From Geomesophilobacter sediminis (GTDB taxonomy: Bacteria; Desulfobacterota; Desulfuromonadia; Geobacterales; Geobacteraceae): DNA of 64,000 nucleotides. Below, one piece after another: positions 49,565 through 59,256 of the stretch. The stretch spans positions 62,001-126,000 of the forward strand of contig NZ_JAEMHM010000012.1 of assembly GCF_016458275.1 (NCBI RefSeq), in the 5' to 3' direction. Below the pieces are notes generated by a model, which was given only the letters and a program-made list of their open reading frames with translations, had not been told where the DNA came from and made no database searches. A program made the position numbers and the translations under genes. How positions within the stretch are numbered: position 1 is the first letter of the stretch; every line of letters starts with the position of its first letter.

Positions 49565-50743
49565 ATGACTGACAGGGATTTGGTCGACGAGTGTTACCAA
49601 CAGGCGCAAACAGTTTTGCTGGAAAACTCCACCCCCGAAGGCATTCTCGCCGCGACCCCGCACGATGCCGCGGTCAGGCGTGGTTATGCCAGTATTTTCG
49701 GCCGCGATGCCTCCATCTGCGCCATCGGGATGGCGGCCACCGGTCGCTCCGACCTGCTCCGGCATGCCAGAAACGGGCTCCTCACGCTGGCCAACCACCA
49801 GGCGCGCAACGGACAGATCCCGAAACTGGTAAAGCCCCAACTCCCCGAGGTGGACTTCTGGTATGCCGGCTGTATCGACGCCACCCTCTGGTGGTTGATC
49901 GCCTTGAAGGTGTACGATCAGAAGTCGGGAGAGCCTCCCCTGTCCCCGCTCCTTTCCGAACGGATTGCCCAGGCCCTGCGCTGGCTCGAGTGCCAGGAGC
50001 ACCAGGTCTGGCATCTGCTGCAGCAAAACGAAGCGAGCGATTGGGCCGATATCATGCCGCGGTCCGGCTTCGTCCTCTACACCAATGCGCTCTGGTACTG
50101 GACCAAACGTCTCTACGAGCTCCCCGCCGCCGCCCAAACGCGCTCCTTTGCAAACCTGCTCCTGGCCCCATTCGGCAACACCGTCCCGGACCAGCCGCGG
50201 CTCCGCCTTTTTCGCCATTTCGTCCGCAAGCGCTGCAAACCGACCCCCTTTTTTCTGAGTTTCGTCAACCTCTCCGTCTGGGGCGAGGAACTCGATATCT
50301 TCGGCAACATCCTCGCCTATCTTACCGGGGTGGCGCCCCCCTCCTGCGCCGAGGCCGCAGTCCAGCGGCTCGTTGCCATGAAGGCGAACGAACCGTATCC
50401 GATCCGCGTCGTCGGCGAACCCATCGCGCCCAATTCCCCCCTGTGGCGCCAGTACATGCAGCGGCACCGCCAAAACCTCCCGTGGCAGTATCACAATGGG
50501 GGCATCTGGCCCTTTGTCGGCGGGTTCTGGATCCTGCTGCTCGCGAAGCTCGGCAAGGAGCGGCTCGCCTGGAGCGAACTGGTAAAACTGGCCCAGGCGT
50601 GCCAGGTCAACCAGTGGGAATTCAACGAATGGTTTCACGGCAAAACCGGCGTCCCGATGGGGATGGCGCGCCAGTCCTGGAATGCCGCCCTGTACGTGCT
50701 TGCCTATCGGGCGCTTTTGTTCAACGAACCGCTCTTTGCTTGA
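49565..50743 (+). CDS. Glycoside hydrolase with six-hairpin fold, GH100-like
   Basis: A 392-residue protein of the (alpha/alpha)6 glycosidase superfamily. RGYASIFGRDASICAIGMA near the N-terminus resembles the GRD motif of amylo-alpha-1,6-glucosidases and neutral invertases. EASDWADIMPRSGFVLYTNA and LWYW match the catalytic-region signature of GH100 neutral/alkaline invertases (D of SDW being the probable acid), and HNGGIWPFVGGFW carries the other conserved segment. It has no signal peptide, so intracellular; likely substrate is sucrose, trehalose-like or alpha-glucan, undetermined. It stands alone, divergent from the FKBP gene. Confidence 0.82.
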   Translation: MTDRDLVDECYQQAQTVLLENSTPEGILAATPHDAAVRRGYASIFGRDASICAIGMAATGRSDLLRHARNGLLTLANHQARNGQIPKLVKPQLPEVDFWYAGCIDATLWWLIALKVYDQKSGEPPLSPLLSERIAQALRWLECQEHQVWHLLQQNEASDWADIMPRSGFVLYTNALWYWTKRLYELPAAAQTRSFANLLLAPFGNTVPDQPRLRLFRHFVRKRCKPTPFFLSFVNLSVWGEELDIFGNILAYLTGVAPPSCAEAAVQRLVAMKANEPYPIRVVGEPIAPNSPLWRQYMQRHRQNLPWQYHNGGIWPFVGGFWILLLAKLGKERLAWSELVKLAQACQVNQWEFNEWFHGKTGVPMGMARQSWNAALYVLAYRALLFNEPLFA

Positions 50744-50889
50744 TACGGCCGTCGTGGCGCAAGCTCCATCGCACCTCGGTGGGGCCGGATTTTACACCAC
50801 GCTGACGCAAAAAGGCGCCGACCGTTTCACCTAGTCCGCGCCTTTCCACTGCTGCCGCGACGTGGTTTTTCTCCCCGCCTCAGCCTCGG

Positions 50890-51363
50890 TTACTTCTTCC
50901 CTTTACCGCCGCCCCCCTTGGAGGCCTGTGGAATGGTCCCTTCCTTCATCTGCAGGCACTTATCCGCAATCTCCTGGAGCTGTTGCTGGTTCATGAAGTC
51001 GCTGCAGCGTGGGAATACCTTCTTTTCCTCGTCCTGGACGTGGTGCAGTATCCCTTCCCGCATCTCCTGGAAGGTGGAGATCCATTCGTCATCATCGACA
51101 TCCATCTCCTCGAGCTGCGAAAGGAAGTTCTTTGCCTTCTCGTGTTCCTCCAGGGCGTCTTCGACCAGGTCCTTCATCTCCTTGATCTTCTTGAGCTGCG
51201 GGTAGAAGTGCTTCTCCTCCATTGCCATGTGCTTTTCCAGCGCGTCCTGCAGGGTTACGAAGAGCTCTTCGCGATCCTCCTCCGACCCGCTGTCGATCTG
51301 GGTCATCAGTTTTTCGGCTTGGCGGTGGTCTTTTTTCAGCAGTTCGAAAAGTTGCTGTGCCAT
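50890..51363 (-). CDS. Hemerythrin-like HHE domain protein
   Basis: A 157-residue helical protein with the HHE pattern: LLKKDHRQAEKLM, EKHMAMEEKHFYPQLKK, EEHEKAKNFL and ILHHVQDEEKKVFPR, giving the His and Glu residues that bind a di-iron centre. Such proteins sense or store oxygen or nitric oxide, or help repair iron centres. The C-terminus is a basic Gly/Lys tail (GGGGKGKK). AAAGGAGGAG precedes the ATG. It lies 38 bases downstream of the ADH gene, on the same strand. Confidence 0.92.
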   Translation of the reverse strand: MAQQLFELLKKDHRQAEKLMTQIDSGSEEDREELFVTLQDALEKHMAMEEKHFYPQLKKIKEMKDLVEDALEEHEKAKNFLSQLEEMDVDDDEWISTFQEMREGILHHVQDEEKKVFPRCSDFMNQQQLQEIADKCLQMKEGTIPQASKGGGGKGKK

Positions 51364-51401
51364 GGTCTCCTCCTTTCGGAGCGTCCCCGCTCCCGCTTCC
51401 C

Positions 51402-52595
51402 TTAAGCCGAGGCACCCGCCTGCAGCTTCGGGTTCAAAACGATCTTGATGCAGCCGTCTCTTTTCTCGTTGAACAGGCGATAACCTCCCGGCGCCTCCTC
51501 CAGTGCCATCCGGTGCGTGATGATGAAGGTGGTGTCGATCTCGCCCAGCTGGATGAGTTGCATCAGGTGGCGCACGTAGCGGTGGACGTGGGTCTGTCCG
51601 GTCTTGATGGTGAGCCCTTTGGCAAAGACCGCCCCCATCGGCATCTTGTCGACGAAACCGGAATAGACGCCGGGGATGGAGATGGTTCCACCCTTGCGGC
51701 AGGCCCGGATCAGTTGCCGCAAGGCGATCGGGCGCTCGTTTTCCAGCCTCAGGGTCTGCTTCACGTTGTCGTAGGCCGCCTCAAGCCCGGTCCCTTGGGC
51801 TTCCATGCCCACCGCATCGATGCAGGCGTCGGGACCCCGACCGCCGGTGAGGTTGTGCAAGGTCTCCGCGACATCGGCCTGCTCGTAGTTGATGACCTCG
51901 GCATTGCAGTTGGCGCGCGCCTTTTCCAGCCGGTCCGGAAAACGGTCGATGCCGATCACGTTGGCTGCGCCAAGCTGCGTAGCACTCTTCATGGCCATCA
52001 ACCCAACCGGTCCGCACCCCCAGACCGCCACGGTGTCACCCGGCTTGATGCTGCAGTTCTCGGCAGCCTGGTAACCGGTCGGGAAGATGTCGGTCAGGAA
52101 GAGGACCTGCTCGTAGGACAGCTCGGGCAGGATCTTTACCAGCCCCACGTCGGCGTAGGGGACCCGGACGTACTCCGCCTGCCCTCCGGAATACCCGCCA
52201 TAGAGGTGGGAGTAGCCGTAGATCCCCGCGCCGGTGTCGCCGTACATCTTTTCCAGCAGGAACGAGTTGGGGTTGGAGTTGTCGCACAGCGACCACAGCC
52301 CCTGTTTGCAGTACCAGCAGTCGCCGCAAGAGATCGGGAACGGGACGACCACCCGGTCTCCGCGCTGCAGGTTGGTCACTGCCGAGCCGAGTTCCACGAT
52401 CTCGCCGACGAATTCGTGGCCCAGGATGTCGCCCGGCTTCATGGTCGGAATCTTCCCGTTGTAGAGGTGGAGGTCCGAGCCGCAGATCCCGGTCAAGGCG
52501 ACCTTTACGATGACGTCCCGCGGGTTGACGATCTCGGGGTCGGAGACCTTGTCGACCCTGATATCGTGCTTGCCGTGCCAGCATACCGCCTTCAT
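51402..52595 (-). CDS. Zinc-dependent alcohol dehydrogenase, formaldehyde-dehydrogenase-like
   Basis: A 397-residue MDR enzyme. Catalytic zinc ligands appear in ALTGICGSDLHLYNG and ILGHEFVGEIVELG; the structural lobe CGDCWYCKQGLWSLCDN follows. The Rossmann loop is VAVWGCGPVGLMAMKSA, with GIDRFPDRL after it. Length and the GIYGYSHLYGGYSGGQAEYV segment resemble glutathione-independent formaldehyde dehydrogenases (PFDH type), which oxidise formaldehyde or small aldehydes with bound NAD. Substrate unproved. GGAGGAGCT before the ATG. Next gene downstream encodes hemerythrin. Confidence 0.92.
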   Translation of the reverse strand: MKAVCWHGKHDIRVDKVSDPEIVNPRDVIVKVALTGICGSDLHLYNGKIPTMKPGDILGHEFVGEIVELGSAVTNLQRGDRVVVPFPISCGDCWYCKQGLWSLCDNSNPNSFLLEKMYGDTGAGIYGYSHLYGGYSGGQAEYVRVPYADVGLVKILPELSYEQVLFLTDIFPTGYQAAENCSIKPGDTVAVWGCGPVGLMAMKSATQLGAANVIGIDRFPDRLEKARANCNAEVINYEQADVAETLHNLTGGRGPDACIDAVGMEAQGTGLEAAYDNVKQTLRLENERPIALRQLIRACRKGGTISIPGVYSGFVDKMPMGAVFAKGLTIKTGQTHVHRYVRHLMQLIQLGEIDTTFIITHRMALEEAPGGYRLFNEKRDGCIKIVLNPKLQAGASA

Positions 52596-52682
52596 AGCTC
52601 CTCCTTTGCATATTGCTCATGGCGCACCGCAGAGTGCGCTGAGGACCCGAGAATGATTCAGGATTGCTGCTTTGTGGCGCCG

Positions 52683-53405
52683 CTAGTGGTGCCCGTTACT
52701 CCGTGCCGCGGTCGCGGTCTCTCCCGTCTCGAGGATCTGCTTGAGCCGCTTCAGGTCTTCTTCGATCTCCATTGCGTTGAGGGCATGCGCCACCTTGGCC
52801 GCGATTTTTCCTGCCGCCCCGCCCGGCGGGTAGTAGCGGATCGTCACCTTCACCTCGGTGCCGCGACCGCCGGGCGCCTCCCGAAACTCGACTAACCCCT
52901 CGTTCGGGATCTCCGCATCCCCTACCGAATGCCACTGAATCAGCTGGCCCGGATAATCCTCGACGATTTCCGCATCCCACTCCACCGAGATACCTCCCGG
53001 TCCGGCCGCCTTCCAGTGCGACGTCCTTTCCCCGGTGACCTCCACGCTCGCGAGATGGCGCATGAAGCTGGGCAGGTTCTCCAAGTGGCGCCAAAACTCG
53101 TAGACATCCTGGGGCAACCGGTTCACCGTCAAAAACTTCTCCACGGTGAGGCCGTGATCCTCGGAACCTCCCGTATCGAGCCCGATTGATTCGTAGATGT
53201 CGCAGTGCCCGGTTTTGCCGCGGTACATCAGCATCCCGCCGGCCGCCATCATCGCCAGCCCCGGGAGAAGACGCCTTTTGGCGATAGTGGTGAGCCCGGA
53301 AAGGGCGAGGGCCGCCCCGCCGACCATGGACGCATTCCGTTCGGTGCGCCCGACATTGATTTCCTTCTGCTTCCCGCCCATCGGGCGAGTCTGGGTTGCC
53401 TCCAT
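52683..53405 (-). CDS. SRPBCC/cyclase-dehydrase protein with N-terminal DUF2892
   Basis: A 240-residue protein. The N-terminal 70 residues contain two short membrane helices (SMVGGAALALSGLTTIAKRR and LLPGLAMMAAGGMLMYRG), the DUF2892 type. From about residue 85 a START/SRPBCC domain runs through LTVNRLPQDVYEFWRHLENL and PSFMRHLASVEVTG to FREAPGGRGTEVKVTIRYYP. The hydrophobic cavity fold can bind lipids or polyketides, but the ligand is unknown. ATG 53405 is preferred over 53411 because the Shine-Dalgarno AAGGAGG abuts the latter and sits correctly only for 53405. It precedes the ADH gene by about 90 bases. Confidence 0.87.
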   Translation of the reverse strand: MEATQTRPMGGKQKEINVGRTERNASMVGGAALALSGLTTIAKRRLLPGLAMMAAGGMLMYRGKTGHCDIYESIGLDTGGSEDHGLTVEKFLTVNRLPQDVYEFWRHLENLPSFMRHLASVEVTGERTSHWKAAGPGGISVEWDAEIVEDYPGQLIQWHSVGDAEIPNEGLVEFREAPGGRGTEVKVTIRYYPPGGAAGKIAAKVAHALNAMEIEEDLKRLKQILETGETATAARSNGHH

Positions 53406-53630
53406 TCTCATCCTCCTTCATTGGGGTAGGTTGGATCCCTGGCCGCAGAAACAATTAGAGGAAGCTAACATAACAACTTTAGAATGCAATGCGCCGGAGG
53501 CATGGTTTTGGGAGCTGATGGTGGTTTGTGGTGCGGGAGAAACGGGCGGAGAGCCCGCAGAGAGCGGGCGGTGGTGGTGGGACCGGTCGAAAGGATGCGA
53601 CCTGGCCGGCGGAGGAATCCGGCCCAGAAT

Positions 53631-53672
53631 AAAAAAAGAGGCCCTTCCATCTTGCGGGGAAGGGCCTTTCTT
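53631..53672 (-). terminator. Rho-independent terminator of tRNA-Arg
   Basis: On the minus strand, AGGCCCTTCC (53667-53658), a nine-base loop and GGAAGGGCCT (53648-53639) are followed by CTTTTTTT (53638-53631). It follows the tRNA by about 20 bases. The stretch 53412-53630 beyond it has no convincing gene. Confidence 0.87.
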
Positions 53673-53691
53673 TTCGCTTTGTTTTGGTAAT

Positions 53692-53768
53692 TGGCGCGCC
53701 CGGAGCGATTCGAACGCCCGACCCCAAGATTCGTAGTCTTGTGCTCTATCCAGCTGAGCTACGGGCGC
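53692..53768 (-). tRNA. tRNA-Arg (anticodon ACG)
   Basis: A 77-base cloverleaf starting GCGCCCGTAGCTCAGCTGGA. Anticodon stem CAAGA/TCTTG encloses CTACGAA, giving ACG. The T-loop TTCGAAT lies in GGGCG/CGCTC, and the acceptor is GCGCCCG/CGGGCGC with discriminator G. The 3' CCA is encoded. Confidence 0.97.
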
Positions 53769-53881
53769 AAACTACCGTTAACTAAGGCAAATCTTTATCC
53801 AGTCTTTGCTGACTGAAGAAAACAGATAGTACAACAAGTGAGGGTATCAAGTCAAGCCCTGCATCTTGATTTTTGGCTTTT

Positions 53882-54358
53882 TCAGGCCGGAATGTATCCG
53901 ACCAGGGCAAATCCGTACTGAGGATGCTGAAACGCGTGAATCGTCGGGAAAAGCTTGAACAGCCACCCCTTGTAGATCTCTTTTCCCCCTTGGCTGATGC
54001 GCATCTGCACCGCCGGGTTCTTGAGATCGTTCGATTCCGAGGTGAGGGTGGTTCCTTCCATCACGAAGTGCGGGAGGAAGTTTTCCACCTCGATGGTGAG
54101 ATCCGATCCCGGGATCTTCTCCTTGGAGCCGATCCCAACCGTCAGAACGGTACTCTTTTTGGAGATCTTGTCGGTGATCTCGATCTTGACCGCCTTCCAC
54201 TTCCCTTTTACGGCGGGAGGTACAACCACGGTCGATTCTTTTTTGACTACCTGAGGTTGTTGCTTGGGCTCGGGCTTCTTCGGCTCGTTGCATCCAGCGA
54301 CGGCAAGCGCCGCGGCAAGGACAACCAGCAGGTTCAACAGCCGTTTCACGAAAAGCAA
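53882..54358 (-). CDS. DUF2155-type lipoprotein
   Basis: A 158-residue secreted protein. Signal sequence LLNLLVVLAAALAVAGC with lipobox AVAGC predicts lipid modification at Cys23. After a Pro/Lys-rich linker (PKKPEPKQQPQVVKKE) the C-terminal region has VLTVGIGSKEKIP, LTIEVENFLPHFVM and YKGWLFKLFPTIHAFQHPQY, matching DUF2155, a family described in Proteobacteria, where it lies in the periplasm and has no known function. The start is unclear: TTG at 54358 and GTG at 54349 are both possible, and neither has a clear Shine-Dalgarno sequence. It is downstream of serS and the two tRNA-Ser genes on the same strand. Confidence 0.85.
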   Translation of the reverse strand: MLFVKRLLNLLVVLAAALAVAGCNEPKKPEPKQQPQVVKKESTVVVPPAVKGKWKAVKIEITDKISKKSTVLTVGIGSKEKIPGSDLTIEVENFLPHFVMEGTTLTSESNDLKNPAVQMRISQGGKEIYKGWLFKLFPTIHAFQHPQYGFALVGYIPA

Positions 54359-54418
54359 AGTTTTTGTCCGGTCTAACCCCTCTCCGGTTGCCCGGAAAGG
54401 AAAGTGAGTAGCAAAAAG

Positions 54419-54511
54419 TGGCGGAGAGAGAGGGATTCGAACCCTCGATACCGGTTTCCCAGTATACTCGCTTAGCAGGCGAGCGCCTTCGACCTACTCG
54501 GCCATCTCTCC
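54419..54511 (-). tRNA. tRNA-Ser (anticodon GCT)
   Basis: A 93-base class II tRNA beginning GGAGAGATGGCCGAGTAGGT, with a long variable arm. Anticodon stem CTCGC/GCGAG holds CTGCTAA, giving GCT. T-arm GAGGGTTCGAATCCCTC, discriminator G and encoded CCA. Confidence 0.97.
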
Positions 54512-54541
54512 TCGGGTGTCCTGCTGAGTCCTGCTATCTAA

Positions 54542-54627
54542 TGGCGGAGGAAGTAGGATTCGAACCCACGGAACTTTCGTTCAACGGTTTTCAAGACCGC
54601 CGCCTTAAACCACTCGGCCATTCCTCC
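54542..54627 (-). tRNA. tRNA-Ser (anticodon TGA)
   Basis: An 86-base class II tRNA beginning GGAGGAATGGCCGAGTGGTT. The anticodon loop CTTGAAA gives TGA; the variable arm is long; T-loop GGGTTCGAATCC; encoded CCA. It starts seven bases downstream of serS and 30 bases upstream of the other tRNA-Ser. Confidence 0.97.
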
Positions 54628-54633
54628 AAGAGC

Positions 54634-56025
<1,392 letters not shown>

Positions 56026-56031
56026 TCAAAG

Positions 56032-56580
56032 ATGACCCGATTGTTTGTGGCGGTCGATCTTCCCCGGGAGCTAAAAGAAGCGGTAGCCGGTATTTTCACG
56101 CAGCTGCCCGGCGCGCGGTGGGTCCCAGCCGAACAGATTCACCTGACCCTGCGCTTTCTCGGGGAGGTCGACGCGAAGGAAGTACCGATAATCAAGCAGT
56201 GCCTGGAGCGGGTCGTCTTTGCCCCATTCCCCCTCGTGCTGCGCGGCGTCGGCCACTTCCCCCCCGGAAAGTACCCCCGCGTCATCTGGGTTGGAATCGA
56301 CCCCTCCCCTCCCCTGCTCCAGCTCTACGAAAATATCCAGGGCGCCCTCGCTGAAGCAGGATTTCCACCGGAAGAACGCCGCTTCTCGCCGCATGTCACC
56401 CTGGCCCGCCTGCACGGTACTCCTGCGTCGGCAACAGAATCCCTCGAAGCCGAACACCGCCAGTTTTGCTGTCCCCCCTTCAACGTGGAAAGCTTCGTTC
56501 TCTACTCCAGCGTCCTTTCCCGCACCGGTGCGGTTCATACCCCCGAAGCGGTACTCAAAGCCTCCCCCGCCCCGGCCTAG
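56032..56580 (+). CDS. thpR: RNA 2',3'-cyclic phosphodiesterase (ThpR/LigT family)
   Basis: A 182-residue 2H phosphoesterase. The two catalytic HxT/S motifs are HLTLRFLGEVD (about residues 43-53) and HVTLARLHG (about 125). Members hydrolyse 2',3'-cyclic phosphates or ligate tRNA halves in vitro. MTRLFVAVDLPRELKEAV at the N-terminus is standard; GGAG lies eight bases before the ATG. The gene diverges from serS, with about 130 bases between. Confidence 0.93.
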   Translation: MTRLFVAVDLPRELKEAVAGIFTQLPGARWVPAEQIHLTLRFLGEVDAKEVPIIKQCLERVVFAPFPLVLRGVGHFPPGKYPRVIWVGIDPSPPLLQLYENIQGALAEAGFPPEERRFSPHVTLARLHGTPASATESLEAEHRQFCCPPFNVESFVLYSSVLSRTGAVHTPEAVLKASPAPA

Positions 56581-56713
56581 TTGCTACGGTCACCCTTATT
56601 TCCCGCGCGTCTTTGACAGTTCCCTCTCCTCAGCTAGTCTTTAATGCCTGTATCAGCGCCTATACAACCGGTTCCATCGGTCCTGGAGCCATCAGATAAT
56701 GAAGGAGGCATTA

Positions 56714-57946
56714 GTGAGAAACAGATTTTCCCTGCTTGTTGCCCTGGCCACTGCCACTTTGCTGTCCCCCACCGCTTACTCGGCCCAGTCCGCTGCCAAA
56801 CCAACCAAGTCCGAATGCATTTCCTGCCATGAAAAGGTGACCCCCGGCATCGTCAAACAGTTCCTCTCCGGAAAAATGGGGAAGAAACTGGACTGCTCCT
56901 CCTGTCACGGCTTAGCGCACAAGTCCGCAAACGACGCCGCCAAGGCTACCCTGCCGACTCCGGAAACCTGCGCCAAATGCCATCCGGAGCGGGTTGCCCA
57001 GTACCGGAAAGGAAAGCACTCGGCGGCCTGGCTTGCCATGAAGGCGATGCCGATGATCACCCACCAGCCCACCTACATTGGCGGCGGCGGAATGAAAGGG
57101 TGCTCTGCCTGCCACAAGGTCGGCGAGAAGCCGGCTGCCGACCTGAAACGGTACGGGTCCGGCGCCTGCGACTCGTGCCACACCCGCCACTCCTTCTCGG
57201 TTGCCGAGGCCCGAGACCCGCGCGCCTGCCAGACCTGCCACATGGGATTCGATCACCCGCAGTGGGAGATGTGGCAGACCTCCAAGCACGGCACGATCTG
57301 GGCCATCGAGCCGACCACCGGCCGCGCCCCCGTCTGCCAGACCTGCCACATGCCGGACGGCTCCCACGCGGTCGAAACCGCCTGGGGCTTTCTCGCCTTG
57401 CGCATGCCCGAGGAGGACGGCGATTGGCTCTTCGACCGGGTCACGATCCTGAAAGCGATTGGAGTACTCGATGACAATGGCAAACCTACCGAACGGTTCG
57501 AGGCCATCCAAAAGGCAAGGTTAGCCAGGCTGACCAAGGAGGAGTTCGACCGGGACCGGGAGAAGATGCTGACCGCCTGTTCCGCGTGCCACTCGAAGAG
57601 TTTCGCTCAGGCCAACCTCAACATCGGCGACGAGGTGATCCGGGATGCCGACCGGATCTTCGCGGAGTCGATCCGGACGGTCAAGGCGCTCTACGACGAG
57701 GGTCTCCTGAAAAAACCGGAAGGGTGGAAGTACGCTCCGGACCTGCTTCAGTTCTACGAGGCCAAGAGCAGCGCGGAACAGGAGCTCTACCTGATGTTCC
57801 TGGAATACCGGCAGCGCGCCTTCCAGGGCGCCTTCCACAGCAACCCCGATTACATGCAATGGTACGGGTGGGCCAAGATGAAAGAGGCCGCGGCCCGAAT
57901 CCAGGACGACGCCGATCGGCTGCGCCGCGAGAAGCGGCTGAAATAG
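56714..57946 (+). CDS. Octahaem c-type cytochrome, hydroxylamine-oxidoreductase-like
   Basis: A 410-residue protein with signal peptide (RNRFSLLVALATATLLSPTA, cleavage near YSA). Eight CxxCH motifs are seen in order: CISCH, CSSCH, CAKCH, CSACH, CDSCH, CQTCH, CQTCH and CSACH, so eight haems. The spacing, the THQPTYIGGGGMKGCSACHK and the C-terminal NPDYMQWYGW (the NPDYxHW motif of HAO) place it in the octahaem HAO-like family. In the bacterial HAO the catalytic P460 haem is crosslinked to a Tyr; here the crosslink cannot be judged. GTG at 56714 is preferred to ATG 56699 because AAGGAGG (56702-56708) sits before the GTG. The gene is alone, with a terminator after it. Confidence 0.87.
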   Translation: MRNRFSLLVALATATLLSPTAYSAQSAAKPTKSECISCHEKVTPGIVKQFLSGKMGKKLDCSSCHGLAHKSANDAAKATLPTPETCAKCHPERVAQYRKGKHSAAWLAMKAMPMITHQPTYIGGGGMKGCSACHKVGEKPAADLKRYGSGACDSCHTRHSFSVAEARDPRACQTCHMGFDHPQWEMWQTSKHGTIWAIEPTTGRAPVCQTCHMPDGSHAVETAWGFLALRMPEEDGDWLFDRVTILKAIGVLDDNGKPTERFEAIQKARLARLTKEEFDRDREKMLTACSACHSKSFAQANLNIGDEVIRDADRIFAESIRTVKALYDEGLLKKPEGWKYAPDLLQFYEAKSSAEQELYLMFLEYRQRAFQGAFHSNPDYMQWYGWAKMKEAAARIQDDADRLRREKRLK

Positions 57947-57960
57947 AGCCGGAAACGCTA

Positions 57961-58001
57961 AAAAAAGAGGCGGTGGCTTTTGTGGGCCACCGCCTTTTTT
58001 T
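57961..58001. terminator. Bidirectional Rho-independent terminator
   Basis: AGGCGGTGGC (57968-57977), an eight-base loop and GCCACCGCCT (57986-57995), with A and T runs on both flanks. It lies between the octahaem cytochrome gene and the convergent DUF1847 gene. Confidence 0.9.
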
Positions 58002-58109
58002 GATACCTTTGTTGCCCACAGGGTCGGGCAGCTGCGGAAGGGTTATCTGGATATTGGAGATCAGGAACCTCGCACCCGGCATAAGAAACGGACCCGATCA
58101 GGTTGTGCG

Positions 58110-58832
58110 CTACTCGATCTTCATCGGCCCCTTCTGCAGCCGCTTGTAATAGAAGTTCTGCCCGTAGAGGACGGCGGCGGGGTTGTGGCCGGTGACCCGG
58201 TCCTTGACCACCAAGGTGGTGACCGGCGCCTTGGAGTGCTTGTTGAACAGCATGTCGTGCCCGACGCACAGCCCGAGGATGATGTTCATGTCGGTCTTGA
58301 GCTCGTTGCAGATCTCCGCCTGGGCGATCGGGTTGCAGGCCGGCTCGAAGGTTCCGGGACGGACCTTGTCGCTTTCGGCAAGTCCCAGCTCCATCTTGTC
58401 GAAGCTCCCCGCCTTGCAGCAGACGCTCAGCGGCGTCAGCCCCTGGGCCTTCAGGATCGCCACCAGGCGTTCGCACTCGTCGAGCAGTCCGATGCAGCTT
58501 GCGATGCCGATCTTCTCATACCCCATCAGCCGCGCGAAGGCGATGGTGTCCTCGACGCGGGTCCACCGGGCGTTGATGGTGTCGGTCCCCGGGACCGGCT
58601 GATAGCAGAGCCCTTCCACCCGTGCCGCGACGAAGGCGATCTTGGCGTCCTCGTTTTCCCCCTTCATGACCTCGAAGGCGTCCTCGACGATCTCGGTGAA
58701 ACTGCCGGCGGGGCAGTTGCCGGGCCGGGGCGGTGCCGTTTCCGGGTCCCCGCTCCAGCAGTTGGTGGTGCCGTTTTTCTGCCAGACCGCGCTGCAGCGC
58801 GAACAGGATGGCGGAACTTGTTCCTCTTGCAT
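58110..58832 (-). CDS. DUF1847 metal-binding protein
   Basis: A 240-residue cytoplasmic protein. N-terminal cysteines (PPSCSRCSAVW and TTNCWSGD) form a probable metal-binding pair, with further Cys groups in GIASCIGLLDECERL, PLSVCCKAGSFDK and FEPACNPIAQAEIC. The C-terminal GLCVGHDMLFNKHSKAPVTT and LVVKDRVTGHNPAAVL belong to the DUF1847 signature. Function unknown; common in Deltaproteobacteria and Clostridia, and possibly redox or metal-related. AAGGAGGGTTGC precedes the ATG. It follows DUF2288 by 13 bases on the same strand. Confidence 0.87.
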   Translation of the reverse strand: MQEEQVPPSCSRCSAVWQKNGTTNCWSGDPETAPPRPGNCPAGSFTEIVEDAFEVMKGENEDAKIAFVAARVEGLCYQPVPGTDTINARWTRVEDTIAFARLMGYEKIGIASCIGLLDECERLVAILKAQGLTPLSVCCKAGSFDKMELGLAESDKVRPGTFEPACNPIAQAEICNELKTDMNIILGLCVGHDMLFNKHSKAPVTTLVVKDRVTGHNPAAVLYGQNFYYKRLQKGPMKIE

Positions 58833-58845
58833 GCAACCCTCCTTG

Positions 58846-59148
58846 CTACTCGTTCTCGGTGGGAGCCTCCTGGATCAGGACATAAGGGGAGGTGATCAGG
58901 CAGGCGAAAGCTCTGGTGCGCTCCAGGTCCCAAGTCTCGATCTGTGCCGCGGTCGGTTTGCCCACCATGCCGGAGGCGATCCAGCGCTCGATCAGCTGTA
59001 CGTCGTCCGAGGCGACGGCAAAGCCCACCTCGGTGAGATTCAGCATCCGATCCACCAGGATCAGCCCCCCGCGTTCCAGGTGCGCCCGGAGGGTAAACCA
59101 GTCGGTAACGTCAATCTGCTTGGCCAGCTCTTCCTGGGAAACCTTCAT
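58846..59148 (-). CDS. DUF2288 protein
   Basis: A 100-residue soluble protein starting MKVSQEELAKQIDVTDWFTL. The LRAHLERGGLILVDRMLNLT, EVGFAVASDDVQLIERWIAS and FACLITSPYVLIQE segments match DUF2288. No function is known. AAAGGAGAG lies before the ATG. It appears to be co-transcribed with DUF1847. Confidence 0.82.
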   Translation of the reverse strand: MKVSQEELAKQIDVTDWFTLRAHLERGGLILVDRMLNLTEVGFAVASDDVQLIERWIASGMVGKPTAAQIETWDLERTRAFACLITSPYVLIQEAPTENE

Positions 59149-59256
59149 AACTCTCCTTTGCTATCCCACACGGCTAACGGCGAAAACCGACGGATCGCCC
59201 CCAGATCGAACCCGATGTCATCCGCCACTCCCCGCGTTAATCCGTGTGCAGGTTTT

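Noticed and set aside
50808-50850. Rho-independent terminator between the glycoside hydrolase and hemerythrin genes
   Set aside because: AAAGGCGC and GCGCCTTT can pair, but the loop is 19 bases and there is no T-run, so it is not a convincing terminator.
53197-53736. Plus-strand frame ending in ARSDSNARPQDS
   Set aside because: Its end is the reverse complement of tRNA-Arg, a well-known artefact, and the rest is antisense to the SRPBCC gene.
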